From Clostridia bacterium (GTDB taxonomy: Bacteria; Bacillota; Clostridia; Christensenellales; Aristaeellaceae), in NCBI GenBank assembly GCA_017549335.1, contig JAFYVB010000004.1, forward strand, positions 1-64,000: DNA of 64,000 bases, written 5' to 3'. The translations under genes and the position numbers were made by a program. The notes under the pieces were generated by a model. That model did no database searches and was not told the origin of the DNA. It was given only the letters and a program-made list of their open reading frames with translations. This document shows, piece after piece, positions 1 through 8,638 of this stretch (position 1 is its first letter; each line of letters begins with the position of its first letter).

Positions 1-754
1 AGCCGACGGTGATGTTCTTAACGCCCTGTTCAGCAGCCAGCAGCGCTTCAATGACAGCGGCGGCGTGGGAGATGCAGGGGGGGACCAGAGTGCCGGTGAG
101 AGGTCCGAAGGGCTCACGGTTGATGGAAACGCCCATTTCCTCATACAGGCCGGTCAGACGGTCAACGTACTGCCAGTCGCGGATGGTGCGCTCCATGGGG
201 ATGTTCTTGCAGTAGGGCAGGTTGTAGGAGATGCCGCCGCCCTCGTAGCTGGTGAAGCCGCCGGCATAGGCGATTTCCGCCAGCAGACGGGCGTCGGGCG
301 TGCCGTGACGCACCTGAACGGGCACATTCACACTTTCGATGACCTGACGGCACTTGGCTACGCCGTGGTTGACAGCGGGGAAGCCGTTGAGCATGGCGCG
401 ATCCAGCTTCAGCGATTCGTTGATGCCGTTTTCCGCTTCCTTGTAGCGGTTCTGGCGGGTATAACTGTCGATGGTGGTGGGCAGAAGGTCGGCTTCGCCC
501 TTATCCTGCAGATGCTGCAGCAGTTCGATATGGCGCTCCACCACGGGCACGCCGGCACGGGGCTGCACGAGGGTGCGCTTTTCACGCTTGGCGGCGATCA
601 GCTTCTTGGAGAAGATGCGGCCTTCATCCATCGCCTTATGATAGGCAACGGCTTCTTCCAGATTGACGTCCTTGCCGGTGGGCCACTGGGTAAGAACCTC
701 GTTTCTCAGTGCGTGAAACTCGGAATCAGGAATTCTTTTGTTCTGAATATCCAT
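1..754 (-). CDS. glmE: Glutamate mutase (methylaspartate mutase) epsilon subunit, C-terminus cut by window edge
   Basis: This is the catalytic TIM-barrel subunit of coenzyme B12-dependent glutamate mutase, which interconverts L-glutamate and (2S,3S)-3-methylaspartate. The reading frame opens with [17 protein letters not shown] at 754 and stays open to base 1, giving about 251 residues of a protein that is normally about 480. Family segments are visible: [18 protein letters not shown], a [26 protein letters not shown] stretch split here for length at HGTPDARLL and FTSYEGGG, and [13 protein letters not shown]. It starts inside the end of glmL (29-bp overlap), which suggests translational coupling. 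Family assignment is firm; the remainder and probably methylaspartate ammonia-lyase should lie left of this window. Confidence 0.93.
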   Translation of the reverse strand, partial: MDIQNKRIPDSEFHALRNEVLTQWPTGKDVNLEEAVAYHKAMDEGRIFSKKLIAAKREKRTLVQPRAGVPVVERHIELLQHLQDKGEADLLPTTIDSYTRQNRYKEAENGINESLKLDRAMLNGFPAVNHGVAKCRQVIESVNVPVQVRHGTPDARLLAEIAYAGGFTSYEGGGISYNLPYCKNIPMERTIRDWQYVDRLTGLYEEMGVSINREPFGPLTGTLVPPCISHAAAVIEALLAAEQGVKNITVG

Positions 755-2129
755 CGTATTCAAGCTCCTTTTTCATGATACGCAGAGCGGTTTGCGGGTA
801 ATATTCGCTCAGCAGCCCCATGGCTGCGAGAATGTACTTGCGATCCACGCGGATCTCCGCCTTCAGCGGGCGAAGCGACATGGGCGAAAGGGGCGATGCA
901 AGGGCATGGGAGGCAATCTCCCCTGTGCGCTGGGTACGGATGAGGCTGCCGCCGGTGACGATCACCTGCTTGACCTGGCGCAGATCCTTGCCCGACTGCA
1001 CATAGGTCAGTCCCATCAGCGTGTAGGTTTCTTCCATACTGCCGGCATGGCGGGCAACAGCTGTTTCAATGGCCATGGACGCCAGCGCAAAGTCCAGCTT
1101 TTCCAGATCGTCTCCCTTCTGAGGGATCAGATCGGGCGACGCCTGCAGCCGGTCAAGCAGCGTCCGCACGGCTTCTTCATCAAGACCGGACAGGCTGCAG
1201 ATCCGTTTCATTCCTGCCGCTTCCACGATGCCGCGCACGGAATAGCGCATGCCGATGTCACCTTCCACCGTGCGTTTGTCATAGGGCTCGGGCAAGCCCT
1301 TATACACCGTTGCAGCATCGTGGGGCATGCCGTCCGCCATGGAATAAATATCCGTGGTGGCGCCGCCCACGTCCACACAGACCAGATCGCCGATGCCGCT
1401 TTCCCCTTCGCAGCCTTCCGCCAGCAAGCGCGTTGCCTTCATAACAGCCGAGGGGGTGGGCATCAGAATGCCCGAAAGCAGCTCGGCAGCTTTTGACAAG
1501 CCCTTGGCCTGAATGATGCGGCCCAGAAAGATCTCGCGGATCTTGCATCGGGCAGGCTCGATATTGAGCACGCCGAACTTCGGCATCACATTCTCGCACA
1601 GATGCACTTCGTGCCCGGCGAGAATGCGCTCGCACTCCCGCGCCGCCGTGCGGTTGCCCGCAACGATGACGGGAAAGTCAAACTCCGCCGAAGAGAGCAT
1701 TTTGGCATTGTGGAGGATGCACTCGGTATTGCCGCCGTCCGTTCCGCCGACCAGCAGGAAAATATCGGGGTTGATCTCAAGGATCTCTTTGATATCGTCC
1801 CCCGTCAGCTGGAAGGAATACACCTTCAGCACTTTGGCGCCGGCGCCCAGACTTGCCTGACGCGCCGCCTCCGCCGTAAGCTCGGGCACAAGCCCGCTGG
1901 TGATCATCCTTAGTCCCCCCGCCGCCGACGAACAGGCATAGCGGGCGGTATAGGCAAGGTCGCCCGTTTTTTCATGCAGCTTTTTCAGCGCATTTTCAAG
2001 GCCCTCGCCCACGTCCGTTTCAATGGTGGTGTAGGAGTCCGCCGTTCCCAGCAGCTTTCCTTCCTCCACGTCCACGGCTGTGACTTTTGTATAGGTGCTG
2101 CCGAAATCAATCAGCAGAACGGGATTCAT
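726..2129 (-). CDS. glmL: Glutamate mutase accessory ATPase-fold protein MutL/GlmL
   Basis: 467 residues, the usual length of the MutL/GlmL family found between the S and E subunits of glutamate mutase in clostridia. The N-terminus [19 protein letters not shown] is the phosphate-1 loop of the actin/Hsp70/sugar-kinase ATPase fold; [10 protein letters not shown] and [14 protein letters not shown] are the second nucleotide-binding segments. Family members are thought to reactivate or chaperone the B12 enzyme, but the biochemical role is not settled. The start codon overlaps the glmS stop by 4 bp (ATGA) and the 3' end overlaps glmE by 29 bp, so the three genes are one translationally coupled unit. 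Confidence 0.93.
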   Translation of the reverse strand: MNPVLLIDFGSTYTKVTAVDVEEGKLLGTADSYTTIETDVGEGLENALKKLHEKTGDLAYTARYACSSAAGGLRMITSGLVPELTAEAARQASLGAGAKVLKVYSFQLTGDDIKEILEINPDIFLLVGGTDGGNTECILHNAKMLSSAEFDFPVIVAGNRTAARECERILAGHEVHLCENVMPKFGVLNIEPARCKIREIFLGRIIQAKGLSKAAELLSGILMPTPSAVMKATRLLAEGCEGESGIGDLVCVDVGGATTDIYSMADGMPHDAATVYKGLPEPYDKRTVEGDIGMRYSVRGIVEAAGMKRICSLSGLDEEAVRTLLDRLQASPDLIPQKGDDLEKLDFALASMAIETAVARHAGSMEETYTLMGLTYVQSGKDLRQVKQVIVTGGSLIRTQRTGEIASHALASPLSPMSLRPLKAEIRVDRKYILAAMGLLSEYYPQTALRIMKKELEYDGYSEQKNS

Positions 2130-2548
2130 GCTTCTTCCTCCATGTGCAGGAGCTCCCGCAGCGCCTCAATGGTGGTTTCGGGGGAGGTTCCGGGAGGGAA
2201 GGCGCGGTCAAAGCCCATGTCCTTGAAGCGCTTTTCCACGTCTTCGAACTTCTGCTTACCGATCACAATATTGCCGCCCACTACCATCGGGATACCCTTC
2301 AGGCCGGCCTCGTCGCACTTTTCGCGCAGGCCGCGGCAATCCAGTTCACCCTGACCGTAGAGGGAGGACACCACGATGGCGTCGGCAGCAGACTCGATGG
2401 CAGCGGCGATGTACTCTTCCTGGGACACCATTACGCCCAGGTTGACCACATCAAATCCCGCCTCCGTAAAGGCATGATAGAGGATCTTGTTGCCTACGGC
2501 GTGCACGTCGGCGCCGATCACGCCCATGACCAAAACCTTCTTTTTCAT
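2126..2548 (-). CDS. glmS: Glutamate mutase sigma (cobalamin-binding) subunit
   Basis: 140 residues, standard for the small subunit that carries adenosylcobalamin. The base-off/His-on signature DxHxxG is present as D14-V-H16-A-V-G19, with His16 the expected lower cobalt ligand. [11 protein letters not shown] and [11 protein letters not shown] match the Rossmann-like B12-binding fold. It pairs with GlmE to form the active enzyme. It sits 24 nt downstream of the P-loop gene and overlaps glmL by 4 bp, all transcribed leftward, probably from the divergent promoter near 4560. Confidence 0.95.
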   Translation of the reverse strand: MKKKVLVMGVIGADVHAVGNKILYHAFTEAGFDVVNLGVMVSQEEYIAAAIESAADAIVVSSLYGQGELDCRGLREKCDEAGLKGIPMVVGGNIVIGKQKFEDVEKRFKDMGFDRAFPPGTSPETTIEALRELLHMEEEA

Positions 2549-2572
2549 TACTCCTTATCTCCTTTGTGTGCT

Positions 2573-3535
2573 TTATTTATAGATAAAAGGATTCATCATT
2601 TCGGGAGCGCTCACGCTTTTTCTCAGCTTCCGCAGGCTTTCCTCGGAGGATTCGCCCACAAAGCCGATGATCAGGTAGCGGTTGCGCTGGTTATCAAAAA
2701 TGATTTCGGGGCACAGCCGGAAGCCCTCGATCTTACCGGTGGAGGTCACATGGGTGCGCGGGCCGCTGCACTTCTGGCGCACGTCCCCCACAAGAATGTG
2801 GGATTCGTCCGCATAGGTCACAGGCAGATCGCGCTTGATATCGATATTGACCTTCTTCTCCAGTTCCTCCAGATCGATGCTGGGCGGATACTCATAAAAG
2901 GCCATGACGAAACCGTGACGGATATCGTCATGATGGCAAACCTCGTACAGCTTGGGATCCATGTGAATGGCGCACAGATCCTCTGCCGTATGGGCCATCA
3001 GGCGATAGCGGAGCGAGGGATGCACCACGTCGGCGATCTCCGAAGGCTCGGGGCCGAACATGGTGGGACGGGTGACCAGTACCTGCTCGCCCACGCCGAT
3101 GAGCAGATCGGCATTTCTCGGCAGCAGGGGACGGATCAGTTCAAAATGCTCCACGATCACCCGCTTTTGCATATTGATGGCGTCCATGATCGCCTCTGCC
3201 AGAATATGCGGCTGGGTAAAGCCCATTTCAAAGCGGATATCCAAATGATATGTATGCGGCGTATAGAAGCCCGATTCCTCCGTTACGCTCAAAATCGGCA
3301 GCGGACGGACGTTCACGCCGTCGTCGTCGTTGGTCAGTTCAAGGCCGGGAAACATGCCGTGGATCAGTGCGCTCTTGCCCGATCCTGCATCCCCGATAAA
3401 GCCGATGAGCCTGTCATAGGGACTTAAATACATCTGCCCCATCTGCATGCCCAGATCGTACATTCGCTCCCGTCCGCGGGGCGCAAAATAGGAAGTTTCG
3501 ATCAGGTTTCTCTGCATTCGCTGGGAATAGGACAT
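2573..3535 (-). CDS. P-loop ATPase of unknown role in the glutamate mutase/citramalate lyase operon
   Basis: 320 residues. A clear Walker A motif, GDAGSGKSALIHG (about residues 48-60), follows a short N-terminal region; no membrane segment or signal peptide is seen. The rest does not resemble a transporter ATPase, kinase or AAA protein that I can name. Its start lies 34 bp inside the end of citC and it is followed 24 nt later by glmS, so it is co-expressed with both a CoA-type lyase activase and a B12 mutase. Inference: it may help assemble, repair or reactivate one of these enzymes, as ATPases do for other B12-dependent eliminases and mutases. No function is assigned. Confidence 0.8.
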   Translation of the reverse strand: MSYSQRMQRNLIETSYFAPRGRERMYDLGMQMGQMYLSPYDRLIGFIGDAGSGKSALIHGMFPGLELTNDDDGVNVRPLPILSVTEESGFYTPHTYHLDIRFEMGFTQPHILAEAIMDAINMQKRVIVEHFELIRPLLPRNADLLIGVGEQVLVTRPTMFGPEPSEIADVVHPSLRYRLMAHTAEDLCAIHMDPKLYEVCHHDDIRHGFVMAFYEYPPSIDLEELEKKVNIDIKRDLPVTYADESHILVGDVRQKCSGPRTHVTSTGKIEGFRLCPEIIFDNQRNRYLIIGFVGESSEESLRKLRKSVSAPEMMNPFIYK

Positions 3536-4527
3536 GACGATTCTCCTTCCTTTGAACGGATCAGCTTCAGCGTACTTGGAGGCAGCAGCTCTTCAAGCTG
3601 CGAAATGTTTTTTGCAGCGATCAAATCGCGTACCCGCGATGCGCTGACCGGTGCGCCTTTGCTTTCTTTTCGGGGGATCTCCATCAGCTCAATGCCGCTC
3701 CGGGGCAGCATTTTCTTCATGCGCGCATTGTAACCGGCTGTCACGGGGCAGTTGGGCTCGGTGCCCACATAGCGACAGGTAATGCCCAGCGCCGGCGCGA
3801 TATGCTCCGCGAAAAGGCGGATATCCATTTCGCAGCGGATATCCTCCACCCGTCCTTTGTCCTTGATGAAATAATCGGGAAAGGTGGCGGAGGACACCAT
3901 ATAAGGCCCGGTGGGATGGATCAGCACGTTCTTCAGATCGGCGCAGCCATCCTTCACCATCTGCATGCGCTCTTCGGGGGAAAACATTCCCTTGTCCTCG
4001 GAAAGCACGAACACGTGCACCCAGCCGCACTGCTTTGCCGCCGTTTCGATCAGATACCGATGCCCCAGCGTGAAGGGATTGCAGTGCGCCACGATGCAGC
4101 CCACCCTGTCCCCTGCCCCTTGAGGCTTGGGAATGGCGGATAAGAACTGCTTCAGCCCGTCGCGCTTGTTTTCCATCAGCAGGCAGTCCGCCGTAGCAAT
4201 CACAGGATGGAAACCAAGCGGCATAAACAGAAACCGGTTTTGCGGCTTGGTATAAAGCATCAGATGACGGACGCCGTTTTCTGACGCCCTTTGCACAAGC
4301 ACAGTCATGATGCGGGAGGTCAGATCTTCTCCCTGATGGGAAGGCGCAACGGCTACGCACTTGACGGTGTTTCCGTCAAGCGAGCCTGTGGCCACGATCT
4401 GGTCCTCCTCCATCAGCGCCGCCGTGAAGGCGATGGAGGCATCATAATCCAGCCCACAGGATTTGAGAAACAATTGCACTTGGCAGAGCATACTTCCCTC
4501 AAAGGGCGCGCCGGTAATCATATACAA
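3502..4527 (-). CDS. citC: [Citrate (pro-3S)-lyase] ligase family, acetylates the lyase acyl carrier protein
   Basis: CitC activates the lyase by acetylating the thiol of the phosphoribosyl-dephospho-CoA arm on CitD, using acetate and ATP. An N-terminal GNAT-like domain (about 1-120) precedes a cytidylyltransferase-like domain with GCIVAHCNPFTLGHRYLIE (HxGH-type nucleotide site NPFTLGH) and PISASRVR-like PVSASRVRDLI. Start: the strong ribosome site GGAGGTG lies inside the longest frame (which begins at 4548), so I prefer TTG at 4527, nine bases beyond it; ATG at 4521 is an alternative. The gene overlaps the following P-loop gene by 34 bp and is divergent from citD. In this setting the substrate may be citramalate lyase rather than citrate lyase. 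Confidence 0.93.
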   Translation of the reverse strand: MYMITGAPFEGSMLCQVQLFLKSCGLDYDASIAFTAALMEEDQIVATGSLDGNTVKCVAVAPSHQGEDLTSRIMTVLVQRASENGVRHLMLYTKPQNRFLFMPLGFHPVIATADCLLMENKRDGLKQFLSAIPKPQGAGDRVGCIVAHCNPFTLGHRYLIETAAKQCGWVHVFVLSEDKGMFSPEERMQMVKDGCADLKNVLIHPTGPYMVSSATFPDYFIKDKGRVEDIRCEMDIRLFAEHIAPALGITCRYVGTEPNCPVTAGYNARMKKMLPRSGIELMEIPRKESKGAPVSASRVRDLIAAKNISQLEELLPPSTLKLIRSKEGESSCPIPSECRET

Positions 4528-4554
4528 TTGTTTTTCACCTCCCTGCATACGCCT

Positions 4555-4583
4555 ATTATAACCGATTCTAAACAGATTGTAAA
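4555..4583 (-). promoter_or_regulatory. Sigma-A promoter for citC / P-loop / glmS-L-E
   Basis: On the minus strand TTTACA (4583-4578) and TATAAT (4560-4555) are separated by 17 bases. It lies about 30 bases upstream of the citC start and faces away from the citD promoter. Confidence 0.75.
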
Positions 4584-4593
4584 TAAATCATAG

Positions 4594-4622
4594 TTGCTAT
4601 ATTTCAAATATTATTATATAAT
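4594..4622 (+). promoter_or_regulatory. Sigma-A promoter for citDEF-hydratase-gntR-citXG
   Basis: TTGCTA (4594-4599), 17-base spacer, TATAAT (4617-4622). The -10 box is embedded in a palindrome at 4605-4627, so the promoter is placed for direct repression. Confidence 0.7.
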
Positions 4623-4627
4623 ATTTG
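4605..4627. promoter_or_regulatory. Palindromic operator candidate over the citD promoter
   Basis: CAAATATT (4605-4612) and AATATTTG (4620-4627) are perfect inverted arms separated by 7 bases. The right arm overlaps the -10 box of the rightward promoter and lies about 20 bases upstream of the leftward -35. The obvious candidate ligand-responsive protein is the GntR regulator encoded at 8639-9610 in the same operon. Confidence 0.5.
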
Positions 4628-4669
4628 CAAATGTACTATATCAAACCGAATCAATACGAGGTGACACAC

Positions 4670-4939
4670 ATGGGAAACATCATCAGGCAAGCTACGGCCG
4701 GCACGCTCGAGTCCAGCGATGTGTTCGTTTCGCTGGAGCCCTGCGCCTCCGGATTGGAAATTGAAATTGATTCCGTCGTACAAAAGCAGTTTGGCGAGGC
4801 CATTCTTTCGGTGGTCAAGGAAGTGCTGAGTGAGCACGGTATTGATAAAGGCAAGCTCACGGTCACCGACCGCGGCGCACTGGACTGCGTGATCCGTGCC
4901 CGCGTTGAAACCGCCGTGCTGCGCGGGAAGGGAGAATAA
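4670..4939 (+). CDS. citD: Citrate/citramalate lyase gamma subunit (acyl carrier protein)
   Basis: 89 residues. The N-terminal motif AGTLESSDV contains the serine (Ser15, aligned with Ser14 of E. coli CitD) that carries the 2'-(5''-triphosphoribosyl)-3'-dephospho-CoA prosthetic group. VVQKQFGEAI and DRGALDCVIRARVE match the family end to end. Start chosen at 4670 because GAGGTG sits seven bases upstream; an in-frame ATG at 4625 has no ribosome site and overlaps the promoter. One base separates its stop from citE, which argues for strict co-translation of the complex. Confidence 0.95.
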   Translation: MGNIIRQATAGTLESSDVFVSLEPCASGLEIEIDSVVQKQFGEAILSVVKEVLSEHGIDKGKLTVTDRGALDCVIRARVETAVLRGKGE

Positions 4940-4940
4940 T

Positions 4941-5816
4941 ATGATCCGCTCCATGCTGTTTTTGCCGGGCAATACGCCCAATATCATTGTCAACGGCGAG
5001 ATCCTGGGCGCTGACGCCGTGATCCTCGACCTTGAGGACGCCGTCGCTCCCGCCGAAAAGGATTCCGCCCGCATTCTTGTGCGCAACGCTCTGAAATACA
5101 TGGGCTTTGGCGCCTGCCGCGTCACGGTGCGCATCAACGCCATCGATACCGAATTCTGGCAAAAGGATCTGGACGCCATCATTCCCGTAAAGCCCGATCT
5201 GATCATGCCCCCCAAGGTTTCCTGCGCCAAGGACGTGCAAACGGTGGATGCTTACATCACCGCCCTTGAAGAAAAGCTGGGTCTTGAAAAGAACACCGTG
5301 GGCCTGATCCCGCTGATCGAAACGGCGCTGGGCATTGAAAACGCCTATGCCATCGCCTCCGCCTCCCCCCGCGTACGCGCCATTTTCCTGGGCGGCGAGG
5401 ATCTCACTGCCGATCTTCACTGCAAGCGCACCAAGGAGGGCAACGAGATCAATTACGCCCGCTGCCGCATGGTCGTCGCCGCCCGCGCTGCAGGCGTTGA
5501 GGTCTACGATACGCCCTTTACCGACGTTAACGACGACGAGGGCATTTACACCGACGCGCAGTACGCCAAGAGTCTGGGATTCACGGGCAAATCCGCCATA
5601 TCCCCCCGTCATGTAAAGGCGATCAACGAGGTGTTCAGCCCCTCGGCAAAGGACATCGCCTACGCCTATGAAGTGATGGAAGCCATTCGCATTGCCAAAG
5701 AACAGGGCAAGGGCGCCGTGGCGCTGCGCGGCAAGATGATCGATGCGCCCATCGTCGCCCGCGCACAGCAAACCATCGCCATGGCCGAAGCGCTCGGCCT
5801 TGGAAGGGAGGCGTAA
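4941..5816 (+). CDS. citE: Citrate/citramalate lyase beta subunit
   Basis: 291 residues, HpcH/HpaI aldolase fold. This subunit cleaves the acyl-ACP thioester (citryl- or citramalyl-ACP) to release the oxoacid and leave acetyl-ACP. SMLFLPGNTP, DAVILDLEDAV (Mg2+ ligand region) and FLGGEDLTADL are diagnostic CitE segments. ATG at 4941 follows GGAGAATAAT. The citrate versus citramalate choice cannot be read from the sequence alone; the neighbouring glutamate mutase and hydratase genes favour citramalyl-ACP cleavage to pyruvate. Confidence 0.95.
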   Translation: MIRSMLFLPGNTPNIIVNGEILGADAVILDLEDAVAPAEKDSARILVRNALKYMGFGACRVTVRINAIDTEFWQKDLDAIIPVKPDLIMPPKVSCAKDVQTVDAYITALEEKLGLEKNTVGLIPLIETALGIENAYAIASASPRVRAIFLGGEDLTADLHCKRTKEGNEINYARCRMVVAARAAGVEVYDTPFTDVNDDEGIYTDAQYAKSLGFTGKSAISPRHVKAINEVFSPSAKDIAYAYEVMEAIRIAKEQGKGAVALRGKMIDAPIVARAQQTIAMAEALGLGREA

Positions 5817-5819
5817 TCC

Positions 5820-7223
5820 ATGGAAAAAAAGCTTGTTTCTTCGCTGCGGGAAGCCATTGAGCTCTCCGGCCTGAAAAGCGGCATGTCCGTTTCCTTCCAT
5901 CACCATCTGCGCAACGGCGACTATACGCTCAATGCCGTGATGGCCGAGATCGCCAATCTTGGCATCAAGGATCTGACCCTCAACGCCAGCTCGCTGTTTG
6001 ATACCCATGCCGCGCTGGAGGATCACATCCGCAATCACGTTGTCCGCAAGATCAACACCAACTATATGTCTCAGGGGCTGGGCCGCCGCATTTCGGAGGG
6101 CCTGATGGATGAGCCCGTTGATTTCCGCACCCACGGCGGCCGTCCGCGGGATATCTCTCTTGGCATCACCCCCATTGACGTGGCATTCATCGCCGCCCCT
6201 ACCGCCGACTGCGCCGGCAACTGCTCGGGCAAGTACGGCCCCTCTGCCTGCGGCAGTCTGGGCTATGCCTTCCCCGACGCTATGTATGCCAAAAAGGTGA
6301 TCGTGATCACCGACAATCTTGTTTCTTACCCCATGCAGGGCTGGTCCATTCCCGAGATCTACGTGGATTACGTGGTCAAGGTGGATGCCATCGGCAATCC
6401 GCAGGGCATCGTATCGGGCACCACCCGCATCACCCGCGATCCCGTGGGACTGATCATGGCTGAGACCGCCGTGAACGTCATCCGACATTCGGGGCTTCTC
6501 AAGGACGGCTTCTCCTTCCAAACCGGCGCAGGCGGCGCTTCCCTTGCGGCTGCCAGCTTCCTGAAGGACGTTATGCTCAAAGAAAACATCCGCGGCTCCT
6601 TCGCTTCCGGCGGCATCACGGGTTACCTTGTGGATATGCTCAACGCCGGCTGCTTTGAATCGCTGATGGACGTGCAGTGCTTTGACCTGAAGGCCGTGGA
6701 ATCCATCCGCACCAATCCCCGCCATCAGGAGATCTCCGCCATGCAGTACGCCTCCCCTGCCGCCGCCAGCGCGGTGGTGGACAAGCTGGACGTGGTCATT
6801 CTGGGCGCTACGGAGATCGATACCGATTTCAACGTCAACGTCCATACCGATTCCAACGGCTGCATCATGGGCGGCAGCGGCGGCCACAGCGATACGGCAG
6901 CAGGCGCCAAGCTTTCCATGATCATCGCACCCCTTTTCCGCGCAAGACTGCCCATCGTCACCGATCACGTTTCCTGCGTATCCACCCCCGGCCGCGATAT
7001 CGACGTGCTGGTGACCCAGCGCGGCGTAGCCGTCAATCCCAAGAATGAAGAATTGATGCTCCGCCTGAAGGACGCGGGGCTTCCCGTCGTGGATATCCGT
7101 CAGCTCAAGGAAACGGCCGAGCGCATCACGGGCGTTCCCGCCGGGATCAAGCGCGGCGAGCGCACCGTTGCCAACGTCATTTACCGCGACGGTACGCTGA
7201 TTGACACCATCAAGAGCATTTAA
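5820..7223 (+). CDS. citF: Citrate/citramalate lyase alpha subunit (acyl-ACP transferase)
   Basis: 467 residues, somewhat shorter than the about 510 of enterobacterial CitF. It exchanges acetyl for citryl/citramalyl on the ACP arm (CoA-transferase family). Recognised segments: MSVSFHHHLRNGDYTLN, ADCAGNCSGKYGPSACGSLG, GGSGGHSDTAAGAKLS and VVDIRQLKETAE. It begins 3 bases after the citE stop. With CitD and CitE it completes the lyase complex; all three maturation factors (CitC, CitX, CitG) are encoded in the same island. Confidence 0.95.
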   Translation: MEKKLVSSLREAIELSGLKSGMSVSFHHHLRNGDYTLNAVMAEIANLGIKDLTLNASSLFDTHAALEDHIRNHVVRKINTNYMSQGLGRRISEGLMDEPVDFRTHGGRPRDISLGITPIDVAFIAAPTADCAGNCSGKYGPSACGSLGYAFPDAMYAKKVIVITDNLVSYPMQGWSIPEIYVDYVVKVDAIGNPQGIVSGTTRITRDPVGLIMAETAVNVIRHSGLLKDGFSFQTGAGGASLAAASFLKDVMLKENIRGSFASGGITGYLVDMLNAGCFESLMDVQCFDLKAVESIRTNPRHQEISAMQYASPAAASAVVDKLDVVILGATEIDTDFNVNVHTDSNGCIMGGSGGHSDTAAGAKLSMIIAPLFRARLPIVTDHVSCVSTPGRDIDVLVTQRGVAVNPKNEELMLRLKDAGLPVVDIRQLKETAERITGVPAGIKRGERTVANVIYRDGTLIDTIKSI

Positions 7224-7233
7224 GAGGTTGCTT

Positions 7234-8073
7234 ATGAGAATCATTCAAGCCGAAAAAATCACCGATACCGTGCGCAGGCTGTGCATTGAAGCCAACTGCC
7301 ATCTGACGCAGGATCTGAAAGACCGTATCTGCGATTGCCGCAAGTGCGAGCCCTTCCCCGTGGCCCAGGGCATTCTCGATCAGATCATCGAAAACTACGA
7401 AATCGCCGACCAAAATAACGTTCCCGTTTGTCAGGATACCGGCATGGCCTGTGTTTTTCTGGATATCGGTCAGGACGTGCATGTGGAAGGCAATCTGGAA
7501 GAGGCCATCCACGAAGGCGTTCGCCGGGGATATACCGAAGGCTATCTGCGCAAGTCCGTCGTCCGCGATCCTCTTGACCGTGTGAACACCGGCGACAACG
7601 CCCCGGCGATGATCTACTATAACATTGTTCCCGGCGATCAGCTGAAAATCACCGTAGCCCCCAAGGGCTTTGGCAGCGAAAACATGAGCCGCATCGCCAT
7701 GCTCAAGCCCTCCGACGGCATCGAAGGCGTAAAAGCCTTTGTGATCAAAACCGTAGAAGAAGCAGGCCCCAACCCCTGTCCCCCCATCGTGGTGGGCGTC
7801 GGCATCGGCGGCACCTTCGACAAAGCGGCGTATATGGCAAAAAAGGCGCTGCTGCGTCCTGTGGATTCCGTGCATACCGATCCTTTCTACGCCGCGCTGG
7901 AAAACGAGCTGCTGGAAAAGATCAACGCGCTGGGCATCGGCCCCCAGGGCTTTGGCGGCATGACCACTGCTCTGGCCGTGAACATCGAAAAATGCCCCAC
8001 CCACATTGCCGGTCTTCCCGTAGCCGTGAATATCAACTGCCATGTGACCCGCCATCAGTCGGAGGTGATCTGA
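7234..8073 (+). CDS. Class I fumarase-type hydro-lyase alpha subunit, probably mesaconase alpha
   Basis: 279 residues, the [4Fe-4S] N-terminal half of two-subunit class I fumarases and tartrate dehydratases. Likely cluster cysteines are in PVCQDTG, NPCPPIVVG and EKCPTHIAG; GVGIGGTFDKAAYMAKKALL is a family signature. ATG at 7234 follows AGAGG. Class I hydratases of this type hydrate fumarate, mesaconate or tartrate. Lying between citramalate-lyase-type genes and opposite glutamate mutase, the parsimonious role is hydration of mesaconate to (S)-citramalate. That substrate call is inference; plain fumarase activity is possible and many family enzymes do both. Confidence 0.88.
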   Translation: MRIIQAEKITDTVRRLCIEANCHLTQDLKDRICDCRKCEPFPVAQGILDQIIENYEIADQNNVPVCQDTGMACVFLDIGQDVHVEGNLEEAIHEGVRRGYTEGYLRKSVVRDPLDRVNTGDNAPAMIYYNIVPGDQLKITVAPKGFGSENMSRIAMLKPSDGIEGVKAFVIKTVEEAGPNPCPPIVVGVGIGGTFDKAAYMAKKALLRPVDSVHTDPFYAALENELLEKINALGIGPQGFGGMTTALAVNIEKCPTHIAGLPVAVNINCHVTRHQSEVI

Positions 8074-8074
8074 G

Positions 8075-8635
8075 ATGACCAAGAGAATCACCACCCCCTT
8101 TACCCGCGAGGATGCGCGCACGCTCAAGGCAGGCGATACCTGCCTGATCACGGGCGTGATCTATACCGCCCGCGACGCCGCTCACAAGCGCCTGTGCGAA
8201 TTGCTCAGCGCCGGCAAGCCCCTGCCCATGGAGATGGAAAACGCCATCATCTATTTTGTGGGCCCCACCCCTGCCAAGCCCGGTCAGGCCATCGGCTCTG
8301 CCGGCCCCACCACCGCCTACCGCATGGATGCCTACTCCCCCGCCCTCATCGCAGCAGGACAGACCGGCATGATCGGCAAGGGCAAGCGCAGCAAGGAAGT
8401 AATTGACGCCATGAAGCAGCACGGCGCTGTCTATTTCGGCGCTACCGGCGGCTGCGGCGCGCTTTTGTCCAAGTGCATCAAGAAGGCCGAGATCGTCGCC
8501 TATGAGGACCTGGGCGCCGAGGCCATCCGCCGCATGGAAGTGGAGGATTTCCCCGTTGTCGTTATCATTGACAGCGAAGGAAACAATCTGTACGAAACTG
8601 GACGCGAGGAGTATCTTGCTTCCCGCAGAGGATAA
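8075..8635 (+). CDS. Class I fumarase-type hydro-lyase beta subunit, probably mesaconase beta
   Basis: 186 residues, the C-terminal swivelling domain partner of the alpha subunit. GPTPAKPGQAIGSAGPTTAYR and MIGKGKRS followed by FGATGGCGALLSKCI are hallmarks. It begins one base after the alpha stop and ends 3 bases before gntR, so it is within the same operon. Acts with the alpha subunit; substrate inferred from context as mesaconate. Confidence 0.9.
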   Translation: MTKRITTPFTREDARTLKAGDTCLITGVIYTARDAAHKRLCELLSAGKPLPMEMENAIIYFVGPTPAKPGQAIGSAGPTTAYRMDAYSPALIAAGQTGMIGKGKRSKEVIDAMKQHGAVYFGATGGCGALLSKCIKKAEIVAYEDLGAEAIRRMEVEDFPVVVIIDSEGNNLYETGREEYLASRRG

Positions 8636-8638
8636 AAG

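Noticed and set aside
2573..3535. Transport or signalling ATPase (ABC, AAA or ArgK-type GTPase)
   Set aside because: No signature, Walker B plus sensor or GTPase NKxD motif was found, so no such name is given.
4625..4669. Upstream ATG for citD
   Set aside because: No ribosome site, lies next to the -10 box, and would add residues absent from the family.
4863..7244. Very long open frame (about 790 codons) antisense to citE and citF
   Set aside because: It mirrors real genes with full homology on the plus strand; codon bias for GC-rich third positions opens the complementary frame. No ribosome site or known domain.
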